Position numbers and translations under genes: made by a program
The notes under the pieces: generated by a model
Databases searched by the model: none
What the model was told of the DNA's origin: nothing
What the model saw: only the letters and a program-made list of their open reading frames with translations
Shown here: one piece after another, positions 27,868 through 40,336 of the stretch
How the letters are laid out: each line of letters begins with the position of its first letter
Position numbering within the stretch: position 1 is the first letter of the stretch
Assembly (NCBI GenBank): GCA_030657355.1
Contig: CP131056.1
Location: forward strand, 186,001 to 250,000
Length of the DNA stretch: 64,000 bases
Reading direction: 5' to 3'
DNA from: Radicibacter daui
Lineage (GTDB): Bacteria; Pseudomonadota; Alphaproteobacteria; Radicibacterales; Radicibacteraceae

Positions 27868-28292
27868 TCCCGGCCTCGTATTTCCGACAAGAAACGGGAG
27901 CCAAAACTCCCCGCAGGTTGGCTAGACCGCCCCGCCACCCCTGTCAACGCCGCCGGGTGGCGCGGAGATGCAGCACGCGGGAGAATCATGCCTTCCGGCC
28001 CCTGTCGGAGGGGGACTCAGAAACGGAATACCGTTCCCGACTTCGCAAGATCACACGTGCCGCAGTAGCCGAAATATAGATAAAGTTATACTGACTATCG
28101 TTAAATATAAATAATAGTGATTATCCCGGATCAATTAAATGCCGGCCAATGCCAACACATACTTTTGTACATGCCGGAAAATCTGGGTCGCTGAATAGAA
28201 TTCGGCACCAAAGGTACAGCCCCGGAGCCGGTTCACTGCTACTTGATGCGCCGGAGACCGGGACGAACATCGGCCAATCGGGGATTCATGAC
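27868..28292. other. Intergenic region between ubiE and a chemoreceptor gene, with an AT-rich block
   Basis: There are 425 bases without a gene. CCACCC and GGGTGG at 27935-27960 form an imperfect inverted repeat near the ubiE start. 28070-28150 is strikingly AT-rich compared with the genome and contains ACTAT and AATAGT in opposite orientation. It is probably the chemoreceptor promoter region. No RNA gene is recognisable. Confidence 0.5.
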
Positions 28293-30287
28293 ATGAGCAT
28301 TTCACAACGCATTCTGACGGGCTTTGGCATCGTACTGCTCATCGCCCTGGTCCTCGGCCTTTCCAGCCTGTGGTTTCTCAACAACGGCAAGACGGCCGTT
28401 ACCAACCTGACGCGACGCGCCGATGTCGCCATGGATGCCGGCAAGGTGAGCGTGGGCGTCAATGCCGCGTTACTCGCCGCCCGCGATTACATCGCGACAC
28501 GCAGCGATGACAGTGTGGATCGGATGAATGCCGCGCTGGCGGAGGTCGAAAAGTCAGCCGCTGTCGCCGCTGCCGTTACTGTAAGCGCCGAACGCAAGGC
28601 CGCCCTTGAGCGAATCATCGCCATTCGCGGCCAGATGCAGGCCGATTTCGAAAAACTGACTGCCCTGATGAAAGAGCGTGACTCGCTGCTGAACGACACG
28701 CTCAATACCCTTGGCAAGGAAATGCGCGAAGAGACAACAGCCGCCCGCGAAATGGCCAAGCTCGCCGGCAATACCGATCTCGCGATCAACCTTGGAGAGC
28801 AGCAGGAGCACCTGATGCTGTCGCGGCTCTATGTCGTCAAATACATGCTCGACAACCATGCCGACGACGCCAGGCGTGCCTTCTCCGAAATGGATGCCGC
28901 GCTCTCCCTCTTCGCCAGCCAGAAACCCGGCATCGTGACGATTGCCGGCGATGAGGCTGCCCAAAAGCTTGAAGGGCAGATGCATGACTACCAGCAGGCC
29001 TTCACCCGGATGGAAGCGCTGCTGGCCGAACGCAACCAGGTCCGCGACCATCTGTTCGTGACCCTCGGCGACGAGACGAAGGAACTGGCAAATACAGTTT
29101 CGTCCGGCGCAACTGTACTGGCGCGTGAAACCGCAGCAACCGCGGCCAGGGACGCGTCCATCGCGATGATGATCGCCATTGCCCTGGTGGCAGTTGCCAC
29201 CGGCGCCGGCATTGCGGTGGCACTGCTGATCGCCCGCTCCATTACCAGGCCGGTCAACGCCATGACCGGTGCGATGGAGCAGCTCTCCAAAGGCCAGAAG
29301 CAGACGGAAATCCCCGCCACCGAGCGCAAGGACGAAATCGGCGTGATGGCCAGGGCCGTGCTGGTGTTCCGCGACGCCCTGATTGAGGCCGACCGCCTGC
29401 AGGCCGAAGCCGTCCGCACGCAGGAAGAACGCAACCGCCGCGCGGAGAAGGTGGCGGAGATCACCGCCAGCTTCGAACAGGCCGTGGAGGCCATGGTCTC
29501 CGCCGTTGCTTCCGCCGCCACCGAGCTGCAATCCACAGCCGAGGGGCTCAGCGCCACGGCAACGCAGACCAGCCATCAGGCATCCAACGTCGCCACTGCT
29601 TCCGGCCAGGCTTCCGGCAATGTGCAGACCGTCGCGGCCGCCACGGAAGAATTGAGCAGCTCCATCCGTGAGATCAGCCGTCAGGTGGCCCACCAGTCGG
29701 GTGTTGCCAGTTCCGCCGCCGGTGCCGCCCGCTCGTCCGACGAACGCGTCCAGCGCCTGCATGCCGATACCCAGGCCATCGGCGAGGTGGTGCAGCTCAT
29801 CACTTCCATTGCCGAGCAAACCAACCTGCTGGCGCTCAACGCCACCATCGAGGCAGCCCGCGCCGGTGAAGCCGGCAAGGGCTTTGCCGTCGTGGCACAG
29901 GAGGTCAAAAGCCTCGCCACCCAGACGGCGCGGGCGACCGAACAGATCTCGGACCGCATTACGGGTGTACAATCACAGACCAGCGCCACCGTCGAATCGA
30001 TTGCGGAAATCGCCGGCCGTGTCCGCGAGATGAGCGAGATCGCCTCTGCCGTGGCTGCCGCAGTGGAACAGCAGAACGCCGCGACGGCGGAAATTACCCG
30101 CAACGTTCAGGAGGCAGCCCGCGGCACCGAACAGGTTAACGACAACATCAGCGGGGTGACCGAGGCCGCTGCAGAGACTGGCACCGCGGCCGGCGACGTG
30201 CTGAACGCCGCCAGCTCGCTTTCCCGTCAGGCTGAACAGCTGCGCGGAGAGGTCAACCGCTTCCTCACCGACGTACGCGCTGCCTGA
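28293..30287 (+). CDS. Methyl-accepting chemotaxis protein
   Basis: This 664-residue chemoreceptor has membrane helix 1 at about residues 8-30, a helical periplasmic sensor region to about 290 and a second helix ending [18 protein letters not shown] domain with [18 protein letters not shown] follows, then a long cytoplasmic coiled coil. The conserved hairpin tip [35 protein letters not shown] binds CheA/CheW. No CheR-binding pentapeptide is at the end. The frame is open upstream to 28149, but the N-terminal helix puts the start at ATG 28293. The ligand is unknown. Confidence 0.94.
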   Translation: MSISQRILTGFGIVLLIALVLGLSSLWFLNNGKTAVTNLTRRADVAMDAGKVSVGVNAALLAARDYIATRSDDSVDRMNAALAEVEKSAAVAAAVTVSAERKAALERIIAIRGQMQADFEKLTALMKERDSLLNDTLNTLGKEMREETTAAREMAKLAGNTDLAINLGEQQEHLMLSRLYVVKYMLDNHADDARRAFSEMDAALSLFASQKPGIVTIAGDEAAQKLEGQMHDYQQAFTRMEALLAERNQVRDHLFVTLGDETKELANTVSSGATVLARETAATAARDASIAMMIAIALVAVATGAGIAVALLIARSITRPVNAMTGAMEQLSKGQKQTEIPATERKDEIGVMARAVLVFRDALIEADRLQAEAVRTQEERNRRAEKVAEITASFEQAVEAMVSAVASAATELQSTAEGLSATATQTSHQASNVATASGQASGNVQTVAAATEELSSSIREISRQVAHQSGVASSAAGAARSSDERVQRLHADTQAIGEVVQLITSIAEQTNLLALNATIEAARAGEAGKGFAVVAQEVKSLATQTARATEQISDRITGVQSQTSATVESIAEIAGRVREMSEIASAVAAAVEQQNAATAEITRNVQEAARGTEQVNDNISGVTEAAAETGTAAGDVLNAASSLSRQAEQLRGEVNRFLTDVRAA

Positions 30288-30309
30288 TCCACGTCGCGCC
30301 CGAACCATC

Positions 30310-30343
30310 AGCCCTCCGCTTCATCTGCAGCGGAGGGCTTTTT
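30310..30343 (+). terminator. Intrinsic terminator of the chemoreceptor gene
   Basis: A 10-bp stem, AGCCCTCCGC with GCGGAGGGCT, is followed by TTTTG. It starts 22 bases after the stop codon. Confidence 0.85.
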
Positions 30344-30438
30344 GTAGCCGAAAGGACAGATATTGGCGAAAGCGGCCGGGTGCCAGAATGGGCGCCTTGC
30401 GGATTTTCCCGCCCTGATTGCCGAGCGTAGAATCCCTC

Positions 30439-31014
30439 ATGACCGACATGACCGACCGTCCCGTTTCGCCCCAGGGTTACGCTGCAATCCAGAAAGGGCT
30501 TCACTGGCTGGTGGCTCTCCTGGTGCTGGTCGTTTACGGCATCACCTATCTTGAGGACCTCTACCCGCATGGCGACCCAAGGCAGGACGGGGTCTGGTGG
30601 CTGCACATCTCCTTCGGGGTCCTGCTGCTGCTTGCGGTCATGACCCGTGTTGTTGTTCGCCTGGTGTTGAAGGCGCCGCCACTGACGGACCATATGCGTT
30701 CGATAGAGAAACTGGGCGCCCATCTGGCCCATTACGGGCTCTACGCGCTGCTGATCGCCACACCGCTGCTCGGCATGATGACGGCCTGGTACCGCGGCGA
30801 TACGGTCACGTTCTTCAGCCTCTTTACAGTTCCGCCGGTGGTGGCGGCCGACCATGCCATGGGCCGTACGCTCAAGGACATCCATGGCCTTTGTGCCAAT
30901 GCCATACTGATTGTTGCCGGCCTGCATATGGCTGCGGCGCTGTGGCACCATTTCGTGCGTCGCGACGATACGCTGCTGCGGATGCTGCCCGGCAAGCGCA
31001 AAAGCCGCCAATAA
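30439..31014 (+). CDS. Cytochrome b561-type membrane protein
   Basis: This 191-residue integral membrane protein has four helices. Candidate heme-b ligands sit within or beside them: GLHWLVALL, WWLHISFG, GLHMAAALWHHF. This matches bacterial cytochrome b561 proteins that pass electrons to or from quinone. A partner redox enzyme is not next to it. It lies downstream of the chemoreceptor terminator and ends before the leu leader region. Confidence 0.9.
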   Translation: MTDMTDRPVSPQGYAAIQKGLHWLVALLVLVVYGITYLEDLYPHGDPRQDGVWWLHISFGVLLLLAVMTRVVVRLVLKAPPLTDHMRSIEKLGAHLAHYGLYALLIATPLLGMMTAWYRGDTVTFFSLFTVPPVVAADHAMGRTLKDIHGLCANAILIVAGLHMAAALWHHFVRRDDTLLRMLPGKRKSRQ

Positions 31015-33153
<2,139 letters not shown>

Positions 33154-33173
33154 GCGGCTTTCCGCCCCAAAAG

Positions 33174-33206
33174 AAAAGGCCCGGGTCACCGCCCGGGCCT
33201 TTTTTC
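33174..33206. terminator. Terminator between leuA and the glyoxalase gene
   Basis: A perfect stem, AAGGCCCGGG (33176-33185) and CCCGGGCCTT, is followed by TTTTT. A run of As precedes it, so it can serve the convergent minus-strand glyoxalase gene as well. Confidence 0.9.
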
Positions 33207-33223
33207 ATTCCGTAATCAAAATG

Positions 33224-33673
33224 TTACCAGCTGCCGGTGTTCGGCATCGAAGCCCATGGCTCCTGCGGCGCCAGTGCCTTGCCCTTCTGCAAAAGCTCGA
33301 TGGAAATACCGTCGGGCGAACGGATGAAGGCCATATGGCCATCACGCGGCGGGCGATTGATGGTGATGCCGGCCTTCTGCAGTTTGTCGCAGAGGGCATA
33401 GATGTCATCCACAGCATAGGCCAGATGCCCGAAGCTGCGGCCGCCGGTATAGGTCTCGGGGTCCCAGTTATAGGTAAGCTCAAGCTCGGGCGACCGGCGC
33501 TCGGCAACGATCCCCTCATCATCCGGGGCGGCAAGATAGATCAGCGTGAAACGGCCTTTTTCGCTTTCATGGCGGCGCGTTTCCTTGAGGCCGAGCTTGT
33601 TGCAGTAAAAATCGAGCGAGGCGTCGATGTCGGTGACACGCACCATGGTGTGGAGAAACTGCATGGGGTCCAT
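33224..33673 (-). CDS. gloA: Lactoylglutathione lyase (glyoxalase I)
   Basis: Glyoxalase I isomerises the methylglyoxal-glutathione hemithioacetal to S-lactoylglutathione. The 149-residue protein has the paired beta-alpha-beta-beta-beta modules with metal ligands in FLHTMVRV (His), ELELTYN (Glu), FGHLAY (His) and ISIELLQKG (Glu). An internal ATG at 33664 gives the usual MQFLHTM start and is a reasonable alternative. Confidence 0.93.
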   Translation of the reverse strand: MDPMQFLHTMVRVTDIDASLDFYCNKLGLKETRRHESEKGRFTLIYLAAPDDEGIVAERRSPELELTYNWDPETYTGGRSFGHLAYAVDDIYALCDKLQKAGITINRPPRDGHMAFIRSPDGISIELLQKGKALAPQEPWASMPNTGSW

Positions 33674-33807
33674 CCCGCTTTCTTGATCGGTTCTGTCGGC
33701 AGGGGCAAATCCCGCGCGCCTGGCGCTGCGGACCCGGCCGACCGCAAGGACCGTCTCAGAAAACGGCCCGCCCCCTGTCTAGACCAGCAGACCCCAAACG
33801 GAAAGTC

Positions 33808-34758
33808 TCAGGCGGTCTTCTGCGCTTCTGCGGGCTGCTGCTTGGTGGTGCGTCCAGCCCGGCGATCAAGGAACTCCAGCTTGTCCAGCATGATCTGGGT
33901 CAGCGTGTTTTCCTTGTCATCATGGCCAAGGAACCAGGCAAGGCCCGCCGGCGGGAAATAGTCCATGAAGGACAGGAGCTCGGCCTTCGGCACATGACCG
34001 ATCAGCACGCAAATCTGCAGATAACCAATGATCTCGAACAGCGCGAGTTCGTGCTGCTGATATTCCGTCTCTACCGCGCTCGGCGGTGAATCCTGGAACA
34101 GCAGTTCCTTCTTCTTCTGCCGGATGCGGCGGGATTCGCGTGCCTGCTGCTGCAAGGTGCGCAAGGCCTGGGGCTTGGGCAGCTTCTTTAAAAGATCATG
34201 TGCCTTTTCAGCAAAATGGTCAGGCTTGCAGGCCTTGCCATAGTGGGCCTGGTACTTCTCGCGATAGTTTTCGGCGATCTTGACGAAGCACTGCTCCATG
34301 TAGCGCATCTCGGGCGTCAGCAGCCGTCCGATCTCGCGCCGCAGCTGATCCGCCTGTTTGGGATCGCGCAACGTTCCGGGCTCGAAAGGTTTTTCCACCA
34401 ATAGCGTGCGGAACAGATACCAAGCGTATTCAATGATTTGCTGGAAGCTGTCGAGCGGCATGGCGGCGCCATAACCGAAGAAGCGCATCAGCCGCTCGAC
34501 CATGGCCTGTTCGTCGATCTTGCGCTGTTCAAACGCGGAGACGGAGGCGAAGCGCCGTTTGAGGAAGCCCGGCATGAAAGACAGTTCGCGCAGCCAGATG
34601 CGCCGGCGCAGCGAGGCGGAAAGCGCGGGCACCGGAATGCGCGGCAGGGTCGGATTCGACAAAAGCGACCTTCGCCCCGCGGAGTTCTGCACTCCTTGCG
34701 AGGAGACATAGGCACCTTGAATAGGTCCTACATCGCCCTTCCTGGCCTCGTCAGCCAC
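33808..34758 (-). CDS. Conserved-looking protein of unknown function (316 aa)
   Basis: I do not recognise this protein. It has no signal peptide or membrane helix and is predominantly helical by composition. The N-terminal 50 residues are variable in character. The centre has MERLMRFFGY-like helices, EIGRLLTPEMRYMEQCFVKIAENYREKYQ, and a strongly basic coil ESRRIRQKKKELLFQ at about residues 205-220. The C-terminal third (LFEIIGYLQICVLIGHVPKAELLSFMDYF) looks like packed helices. It lies between glyoxalase and a tRNA gene, on its own. Confidence 0.75.
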   Translation of the reverse strand: MADEARKGDVGPIQGAYVSSQGVQNSAGRRSLLSNPTLPRIPVPALSASLRRRIWLRELSFMPGFLKRRFASVSAFEQRKIDEQAMVERLMRFFGYGAAMPLDSFQQIIEYAWYLFRTLLVEKPFEPGTLRDPKQADQLRREIGRLLTPEMRYMEQCFVKIAENYREKYQAHYGKACKPDHFAEKAHDLLKKLPKPQALRTLQQQARESRRIRQKKKELLFQDSPPSAVETEYQQHELALFEIIGYLQICVLIGHVPKAELLSFMDYFPPAGLAWFLGHDDKENTLTQIMLDKLEFLDRRAGRTTKQQPAEAQKTA

Positions 34759-34862
34759 GGTCGTCCTCCGGCCACGGCACTTTAGTCGTGGGGAGTCATT
34801 TTAAACCCAAGGCTGTTATGAACCTAAGCATTTTTAAGGGCTTGGAATCCACGCCGGCAAAA

Positions 34863-34939
34863 TGGCGGTCCCGACAGGATTCGAACCTGTGGCCTCTGCC
34901 TTCGGAGGGCAGCGCTCTATCCATCTGAGCTACGGGACC
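34863..34939 (-). tRNA. tRNA-Arg (anticodon CCG)
   Basis: The minus strand folds as a 77-base tRNA. The acceptor stem is GGTCCCG / CGGGACC with discriminator G and an encoded CCA. The D arm is GCTCAGATGGATAGAGC, the anticodon loop CTCCGAA (anticodon CCG, reading CGG), and the T arm CAGGTTCGAATCCTG. It sits between the 316-residue protein gene and the ABC ATPase gene. Confidence 0.97.
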
Positions 34940-35046
34940 GCGGAGCCCGGCTATGGCGCCGGACAAGGGCGCTTCGCGAGAACGGCGCGACCATAGGGCA
35001 AAGCCCGAAAGCCCGCAATCCTCTTGATGTCACCCGCCGGAAGGCC

Positions 35047-36000
35047 TCAGGCAGCCTTGCTGCTGTCGCGCGTGATCTGCAGGAAGATATCCTCCAGATC
35101 GGACTGTTCGGTAGTGATGTCGGCGATCTCGAGGCCGCTTTGCTGGATGGCGGTGATGAGCGCCCCCATCTGCGTCTTGGAAGGCTGATAGCGCACCACC
35201 AGCTGGTTCGGTTCGGCCAGTTCCGCACCCCAGGCCACCAGCGAGGCCGGCACGGTGCCGGCCGGCGAAGAAAGCGACACGCGCAGCGCCTTGGCATCCA
35301 CCCGCCGCATCAGCTCGGTTTTGGGCTCGCATGCCACCACCTGGCCATGGTTGATGATGGCGATGGTGTCGCACAGCTCCTCGGCTTCCTCGAGATAGTG
35401 CGTGGTGAGCAGAATGGTGATGCCGCGGCGGTTCAGCTCGCGCACATGGCTCCACAGCTGCTGGCGCAGCTCGACATCCACGCCGGCGGTCGGCTCGTCA
35501 AGAACCAGCACCGGCGGGTTGTGCACCATGGCCTTGGCGACCATCAGGCGCCGGCGCATACCGCCCGACAGGGTGCGGGCATAGGCCCTGGCCTTGTCCT
35601 TGAGGCCAACGGCCTCCAGCAGCTCGTCGGTCCGGCGCTCGGATTTCGGCACGCCATAAAGGCCGGCATTGATCTCCAGGATCTCGCGCGGGGTGAAGAA
35701 CGGGTCGATATTAAGTTCCTGCGGCACCACGCCAATGGCCGCCCGCGCAGCGCGCGGATCGGAGTCGACGTCGATATCCCAGATACGGGCGCTGCCCGCA
35801 CTCTTCACCACGAGGCCGGCGAGGATATTGATGAAGGTTGATTTGCCGGCACCGTTCGGCCCCAGCAGCGCGAACATGCTGCCACGCGGGATCTGCAGGT
35901 CGATGCCCTTCAGCGCATGCTTGGCCGGTGCCCGGCCTTGGGCGGCATAGGTTTTTTCCAGGCCACGCACATCGACGGCGAATTCAGGCAGGGCGGACAT
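35047..36000 (-). CDS. ABC-2-type exporter ATP-binding protein (orphan)
   Basis: This 317-residue ATPase of the DRR/NodI-like export class has Walker A GPNGAGKSTF, signature LSGGMRRRLMVAKAM, Walker B VLVLDEPTAGVD and the D-loop/H-switch TILLTTHYLEEAEELCD. About 90 C-terminal residues follow the nucleotide domain. ABC-2 exporters normally have the permease next to the ATPase, but a tRNA lies downstream here and a zinc-finger gene is divergent upstream. The permease must therefore be elsewhere or absent. The start is fixed at ATG 36000 by the domain boundary. Confidence 0.9.
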   Translation of the reverse strand: MSALPEFAVDVRGLEKTYAAQGRAPAKHALKGIDLQIPRGSMFALLGPNGAGKSTFINILAGLVVKSAGSARIWDIDVDSDPRAARAAIGVVPQELNIDPFFTPREILEINAGLYGVPKSERRTDELLEAVGLKDKARAYARTLSGGMRRRLMVAKAMVHNPPVLVLDEPTAGVDVELRQQLWSHVRELNRRGITILLTTHYLEEAEELCDTIAIINHGQVVACEPKTELMRRVDAKALRVSLSSPAGTVPASLVAWGAELAEPNQLVVRYQPSKTQMGALITAIQQSGLEIADITTEQSDLEDIFLQITRDSSKAA

Positions 36001-36265
36001 CGGAGCATTCCATTCATCGGAGGCGCCCAATGGAGGGCAGGTGCGGCAAACCGCCCGGGGCGCCGGACGTGACAGGCAGGAGATAATCCCCGCCCTGCCC
36101 GATGACAAGGGAGCGGGCCACAGTTCACCCGGCGACGGCGGCAAGAGGGCACCGATTACCCGGCAATGGCATGCAAGGCTCAATGCCGGTTGATCCGCCC
36201 CGCTCTTGGAGTATCATCGGGCTCGTTTTTGACCCCTTTCCGGTACGATCAGGGAACCCGTTTTG

Positions 36266-36451
36266 ATGCAGCCTGCCGAGACCATTACTGTTGAAGAGCT
36301 TCGTTTCAGCTGCGATGGCGGCGATGGTGCTCTCGGTCATCCGCGCATTTTCCTGACCATCCCGCCGGCCGTTGGCGCCGTTGACTGCCCCTATTGCGGC
36401 CGTCACTTCGTGCTGAAGCCGGGCGCCGCCACCCACGGCCACGATCATTGA
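36266..36451 (+). CDS. Small zinc-finger protein (zf-CHCC family)
   Basis: This 61-residue protein resembles the C-terminal domain of mitochondrial complex I subunit NDUFS6. Zinc ligands are placed as Cys in FSCDGG, His in LGHPRIF, and CPYCGRHF. It ends in a His-rich tail. Homologues are widespread single-domain proteins in alphaproteobacteria. The ATG at 36266 follows a TTG that is also in frame. Confidence 0.85.
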   Translation: MQPAETITVEELRFSCDGGDGALGHPRIFLTIPPAVGAVDCPYCGRHFVLKPGAATHGHDH

Positions 36452-36608
36452 GGAGAACGGGCGGGCTGCCGGCAATCCGGTGGTCCCCGCCCGTCCCGGC
36501 GTGGTCTCTGCCATATTCTCCCCCCGTTATGGCTGGTAAAACCCCGCGCGTAAGCCCTGAAGGCCCCGCGTCCGGGCCGGCAAGGGTGCCGGCCAGACCC
36601 AGAAAGCC

Positions 36609-37397
36609 ATGATGGAAAAGCAGCCGTCCGAACAAAACCGGGATATCGAGCCCGGAACGCACGAACCCACGACCGTCGCTACCGGCGTGGAGCCCGAGAT
36701 GCCGGCCGCCGGCAAGAGCGAAGTGCGTCACAACCCGCCGCTGCTCCTCAATCTCGGCATCAATGTTGCCCTGCCGGCCATCATCATGGGCCAGCTCAGC
36801 AGCGAGCACCGGCTGGGGCCGGTTGTTGCCCTGATCATCGCCCTGTCGCTGCCGCTGGGGTATGGCCTGTGGGAACTGGCGCGCCACCGGCGCTTCAACG
36901 CCTTTTCCATCATCGGCCTCGTCTCGCTGGTACTGACCGGCGGGGTCAGCCTGCTGCATCTGCCGCTGGAATGGGTGGTGGTGAAGGAAGCCGGCGTTCC
37001 GCTGCTGATCGGGCTGGTGCTGACCGGCTCGGAGCTCACGCGCTGGCCGCTCGCTACGCTCTTTCTTGGCCAGTTCATCGACCTTGCCCGCATCGAGGCC
37101 GGTTTTGCCGGCAAGGGCAAGGAAAGGCTGTTCCACCGGACTTTCCGCGGCGCCGCCATGGCCTTTGGCGCCAGCTTCTTCATCTCGGCGGCGCTGAACT
37201 ATATCCTCGCCACCACCATGCTGAAGAGCGAGCCCGGTACTGCGGCCTTCGTCAGCGAGCTTGGCCGCATGACGGCCTTCAGCCTGCCGGCGATCATGGT
37301 GCCGATGTTTATCGTCACCTTCTCGATCTTTTTCTTCCTCATCTGGTCGATCCAGCGCCACACCGACCTCAAGGTCGAAGACGCCTTCCGCAGCTGA
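36609..37397 (+). CDS. VC0807-family integral membrane protein
   Basis: This 262-residue protein has a hydrophilic N-terminus of about 40 residues followed by six hydrophobic segments. Two lie between PPLLLNLGINVALPAII and LGPVVALIIALSLPLGYGLW, then FSIIGLVSLVLTGGVSLL and others. The layout and motifs resemble the poorly characterised VC0807 family. It ends close to a large hairpin. Confidence 0.7.
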   Translation: MMEKQPSEQNRDIEPGTHEPTTVATGVEPEMPAAGKSEVRHNPPLLLNLGINVALPAIIMGQLSSEHRLGPVVALIIALSLPLGYGLWELARHRRFNAFSIIGLVSLVLTGGVSLLHLPLEWVVVKEAGVPLLIGLVLTGSELTRWPLATLFLGQFIDLARIEAGFAGKGKERLFHRTFRGAAMAFGASFFISAALNYILATTMLKSEPGTAAFVSELGRMTAFSLPAIMVPMFIVTFSIFFFLIWSIQRHTDLKVEDAFRS

Positions 37398-37441
37398 GGG
37401 CGGCCGGCCTCATGGGCAAGGGGCTATCTCCAGGAATGACA

Positions 37442-37516
37442 AAGGGGGCCTCCGGACGGGATACCGGCCCCAGGCATTTGCCTGGACCGGACCCCCGTAA
37501 ACCGGAAAGCCCCCTT
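37442..37516. terminator. Long nested hairpin between VC0807-like gene and glnK
   Basis: A 75-base, nearly complete hairpin. AAGGGGGC pairs with GCCCCCTT, TCCGG with CCGGA, ACGGG with CCCGT, CCGG with CCGG, and CAGGC with GCCTG around a four-base loop. It lies between two convergent genes, with short T stretches after either side, so it is probably a bidirectional terminator. Its size is unusual. Confidence 0.65.
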
Positions 37517-37572
37517 GTTCTGACGGCCACACCACCCGACCGGGCGGCGGGCCCTCTCACGTGACGGGTCTC

Positions 37573-38352
<780 letters not shown>

Positions 38353-39615
38353 ATGAGTGCAGCAGCCCTCACCTGCGAGATCGTGATCATCGGCGGCGGC
38401 CTTGCCGGCATGACGATGGCGGCGGCCCTGGGCAGCGCCGGTATCAGCACGGTGCTGGTTGACCGCGATACGGCGGAAACCCGCCTTGCTCCCGCTTTTG
38501 ATGGCCGTACCACCGCCCTCGCCTTCGGCGCCAGGCGATTGATGCAGGCGATCGGGGCGTGGGACGCCATGGCGGCGGAGGCGCAGCCGATCCTGGACAT
38601 CCGGGTGGCCGACGATAATTCCCCCCTCTTCCTTCACTATGATCACAGCGAGGTCGGTGACGATCCGCTCGGCTGGATCGTCGAGAACCGCCATATCCGC
38701 TGGGGCCTGCTGCAACGCCTCGGCGCGCTTTCAGGAACCGTCACCCACCTGTGTCCGGTCATGGCGAACCATGTGGAAAGGGCGCCGGCCGGTGTGACCG
38801 TTACCCTTTCCGACGGACGCGAGATCACGGCCCGCCTCGCCATCGCCGCCGACGGCCGCGCCAGCCCCCTGCGCCAGCAGGCCGGCATCGCCACCGACCG
38901 CTGGGGTTATGGCCAGCAAGCCATCGTCTGCACCGTGGCGCATGAGGATCCGCATAACGGCGTTGCCATCGAGCACTTCATGCCATCGGGGCCGTTCGCC
39001 ATTCTGCCGATGACCGATGATGCCGAGGGACGCCATCGCTCCTCCATAGTCTGGACGGAAAAGGAACGGCTCGTTCCTTATTACATGCAGATGGACAGTG
39101 CCGGCTTCGAACTGGCGCTGCGCCGCAAGTTCGGAGACTTCTGGGGTCGCGTCAGTGTGCTTCCCTCCGCCGGCGCCGCCAGCGGCAACGAGCGCTTCAC
39201 CTATCCGCTCGGCCTTATGCTTGCCCGCCACTATGCCGGGGAGCGGCTGGCGCTTATCGGCGAAGCCGCGCATGTCGTGCATCCCATTGCCGGCCAGGGC
39301 TTCAATCTTTCGGTGCGCGATATCGCCGCGCTGGCCGAAGCGATCAGCGATGCGCGGGCGCTGGGGCAGGATGCGGGCGGGGCGGAGGTGCTGGCTCGTT
39401 ATGAGCGCTGGCGCCGTTTCGATGTCGCAACGCTTGCCGGTACCACCGATGTGTTGAACCGCCTGTTCTCCAATACCGAACCGGTGCTGAAGCTGGCGCG
39501 CGATCTCGGGCTTGCCGCTGTCGGCAAGGTGCCGCCGCTCAAGCGGTTTTTCATGCGCCATGCGATGGGAACGGTGGGCGAACTGCCGCGCCTGATGCGT
39601 GGCGAGCCGCTCTAG
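38353..39615 (+). CDS. UbiH/UbiF/COQ6-family FAD-dependent monooxygenase
   Basis: This 420-residue flavoprotein hydroxylase is of the ubiquinone-biosynthesis class. The FAD Rossmann motif is IVIIGGGLAGMTMAAALG. The DG motif lies in AIAADGRASPLRQQAG, and the second FAD-binding motif is LIGEAAHVVHPIAGQGFNLSVRD. It probably hydroxylates the quinone ring, but sequence alone does not separate UbiH, UbiF and UbiI roles. A hairpin lies after the stop. Confidence 0.92.
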   Translation: MSAAALTCEIVIIGGGLAGMTMAAALGSAGISTVLVDRDTAETRLAPAFDGRTTALAFGARRLMQAIGAWDAMAAEAQPILDIRVADDNSPLFLHYDHSEVGDDPLGWIVENRHIRWGLLQRLGALSGTVTHLCPVMANHVERAPAGVTVTLSDGREITARLAIAADGRASPLRQQAGIATDRWGYGQQAIVCTVAHEDPHNGVAIEHFMPSGPFAILPMTDDAEGRHRSSIVWTEKERLVPYYMQMDSAGFELALRRKFGDFWGRVSVLPSAGAASGNERFTYPLGLMLARHYAGERLALIGEAAHVVHPIAGQGFNLSVRDIAALAEAISDARALGQDAGGAEVLARYERWRRFDVATLAGTTDVLNRLFSNTEPVLKLARDLGLAAVGKVPPLKRFFMRHAMGTVGELPRLMRGEPL

Positions 39616-39660
39616 GAATTCTGCCCCCAGGAAGGGACGGCCGGCATCGGCACCCTTGCA

Positions 39661-39699
39661 GCCGGGCCGCCGCCTTGCCACATCAAGGCCACGCCCGGC
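39661..39699 (+). terminator. Inverted repeat between ubiH-type gene and hslV
   Basis: GCCGGGC pairs with GCCCGGC (39661-39667 and 39693-39699), with an inner CCTTG / CAAGG pair. There is no T run, so a rho-independent function is doubtful. Confidence 0.45.
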
Positions 39700-39742
39700 G
39701 GCTCAGATACCCACGGGCCCCATTTCGTAAAGACAGGACCTC

Positions 39743-40300
39743 ATGAGCGATAACGATCCCATCGGCTGGCACGGCACAACCATTCTCAGCGTCCGCAAGA
39801 ACGGGCGTGTGGTGATTGCCGGCGACGGCCAGGTGTCGATGGGCCAGACGGTGATGAAGGGCAATGCCCGCAAGGTGCGCCGGCTGACGACCAAGGGCGA
39901 TTATCATGTGATTGCCGGATTTGCCGGCGCGACCGCCGATGCCCTGACGCTGTTCGAGCGGCTGGAAGCCAAGCTGGAGCAGCATCCCGGCCAGCTGGCC
40001 CGTGCCTGCGTGGAGTTGGCCAAGGACTGGCGGACGGACCGGTATCTGCGGCGCCTTGAGGCGCTGATGGCCGTGGCCGACCGTGAAACCAGCCTGATCC
40101 TTACCGGCAATGGCGACGTGCTGGAGCCGGAAGATGGCCTTATCGGCATCGGCTCCGGCGGTTCCTACGCCCTTGCTGCCGCCCGTGCGCTGATCGACCG
40201 CGACGACATGGATGCCGAGGCGATTGCCCGCAAGGCGATGAGCATTGCCGGCGATATCTGCGTCTACACCAATCACAATGTGACGCTGGAAGCCCTTTAA
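39743..40300 (+). CDS. hslV: ATP-dependent protease subunit HslV
   Basis: HslV (ClpQ) is the proteasome-like dodecameric peptidase of the HslUV protease. The 185-residue precursor [15 protein letters not shown] is processed to expose Thr12 as the N-terminal nucleophile. The family motifs [15 protein letters not shown] and [14 protein letters not shown] are present. It is 36 bases upstream of hslU in the usual order. Confidence 0.97.
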   Translation: MSDNDPIGWHGTTILSVRKNGRVVIAGDGQVSMGQTVMKGNARKVRRLTTKGDYHVIAGFAGATADALTLFERLEAKLEQHPGQLARACVELAKDWRTDRYLRRLEALMAVADRETSLILTGNGDVLEPEDGLIGIGSGGSYALAAARALIDRDDMDAEAIARKAMSIAGDICVYTNHNVTLEAL

Positions 40301-40336
40301 GGGCAACCGGCGCACCCTCAAGCCCGTTCGAGTGCC

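Noticed and set aside
34863-34939. tRNA-Arg as an attachment site of an integrated element
   Set aside because: Neither side carries an integrase, and no partial copy of the tRNA 3' end was noticed.
39616-39742. RpoH promoter before hslV
   Set aside because: Two CTTG sequences occur but neither has a CYTATNT at 17-18 bases.
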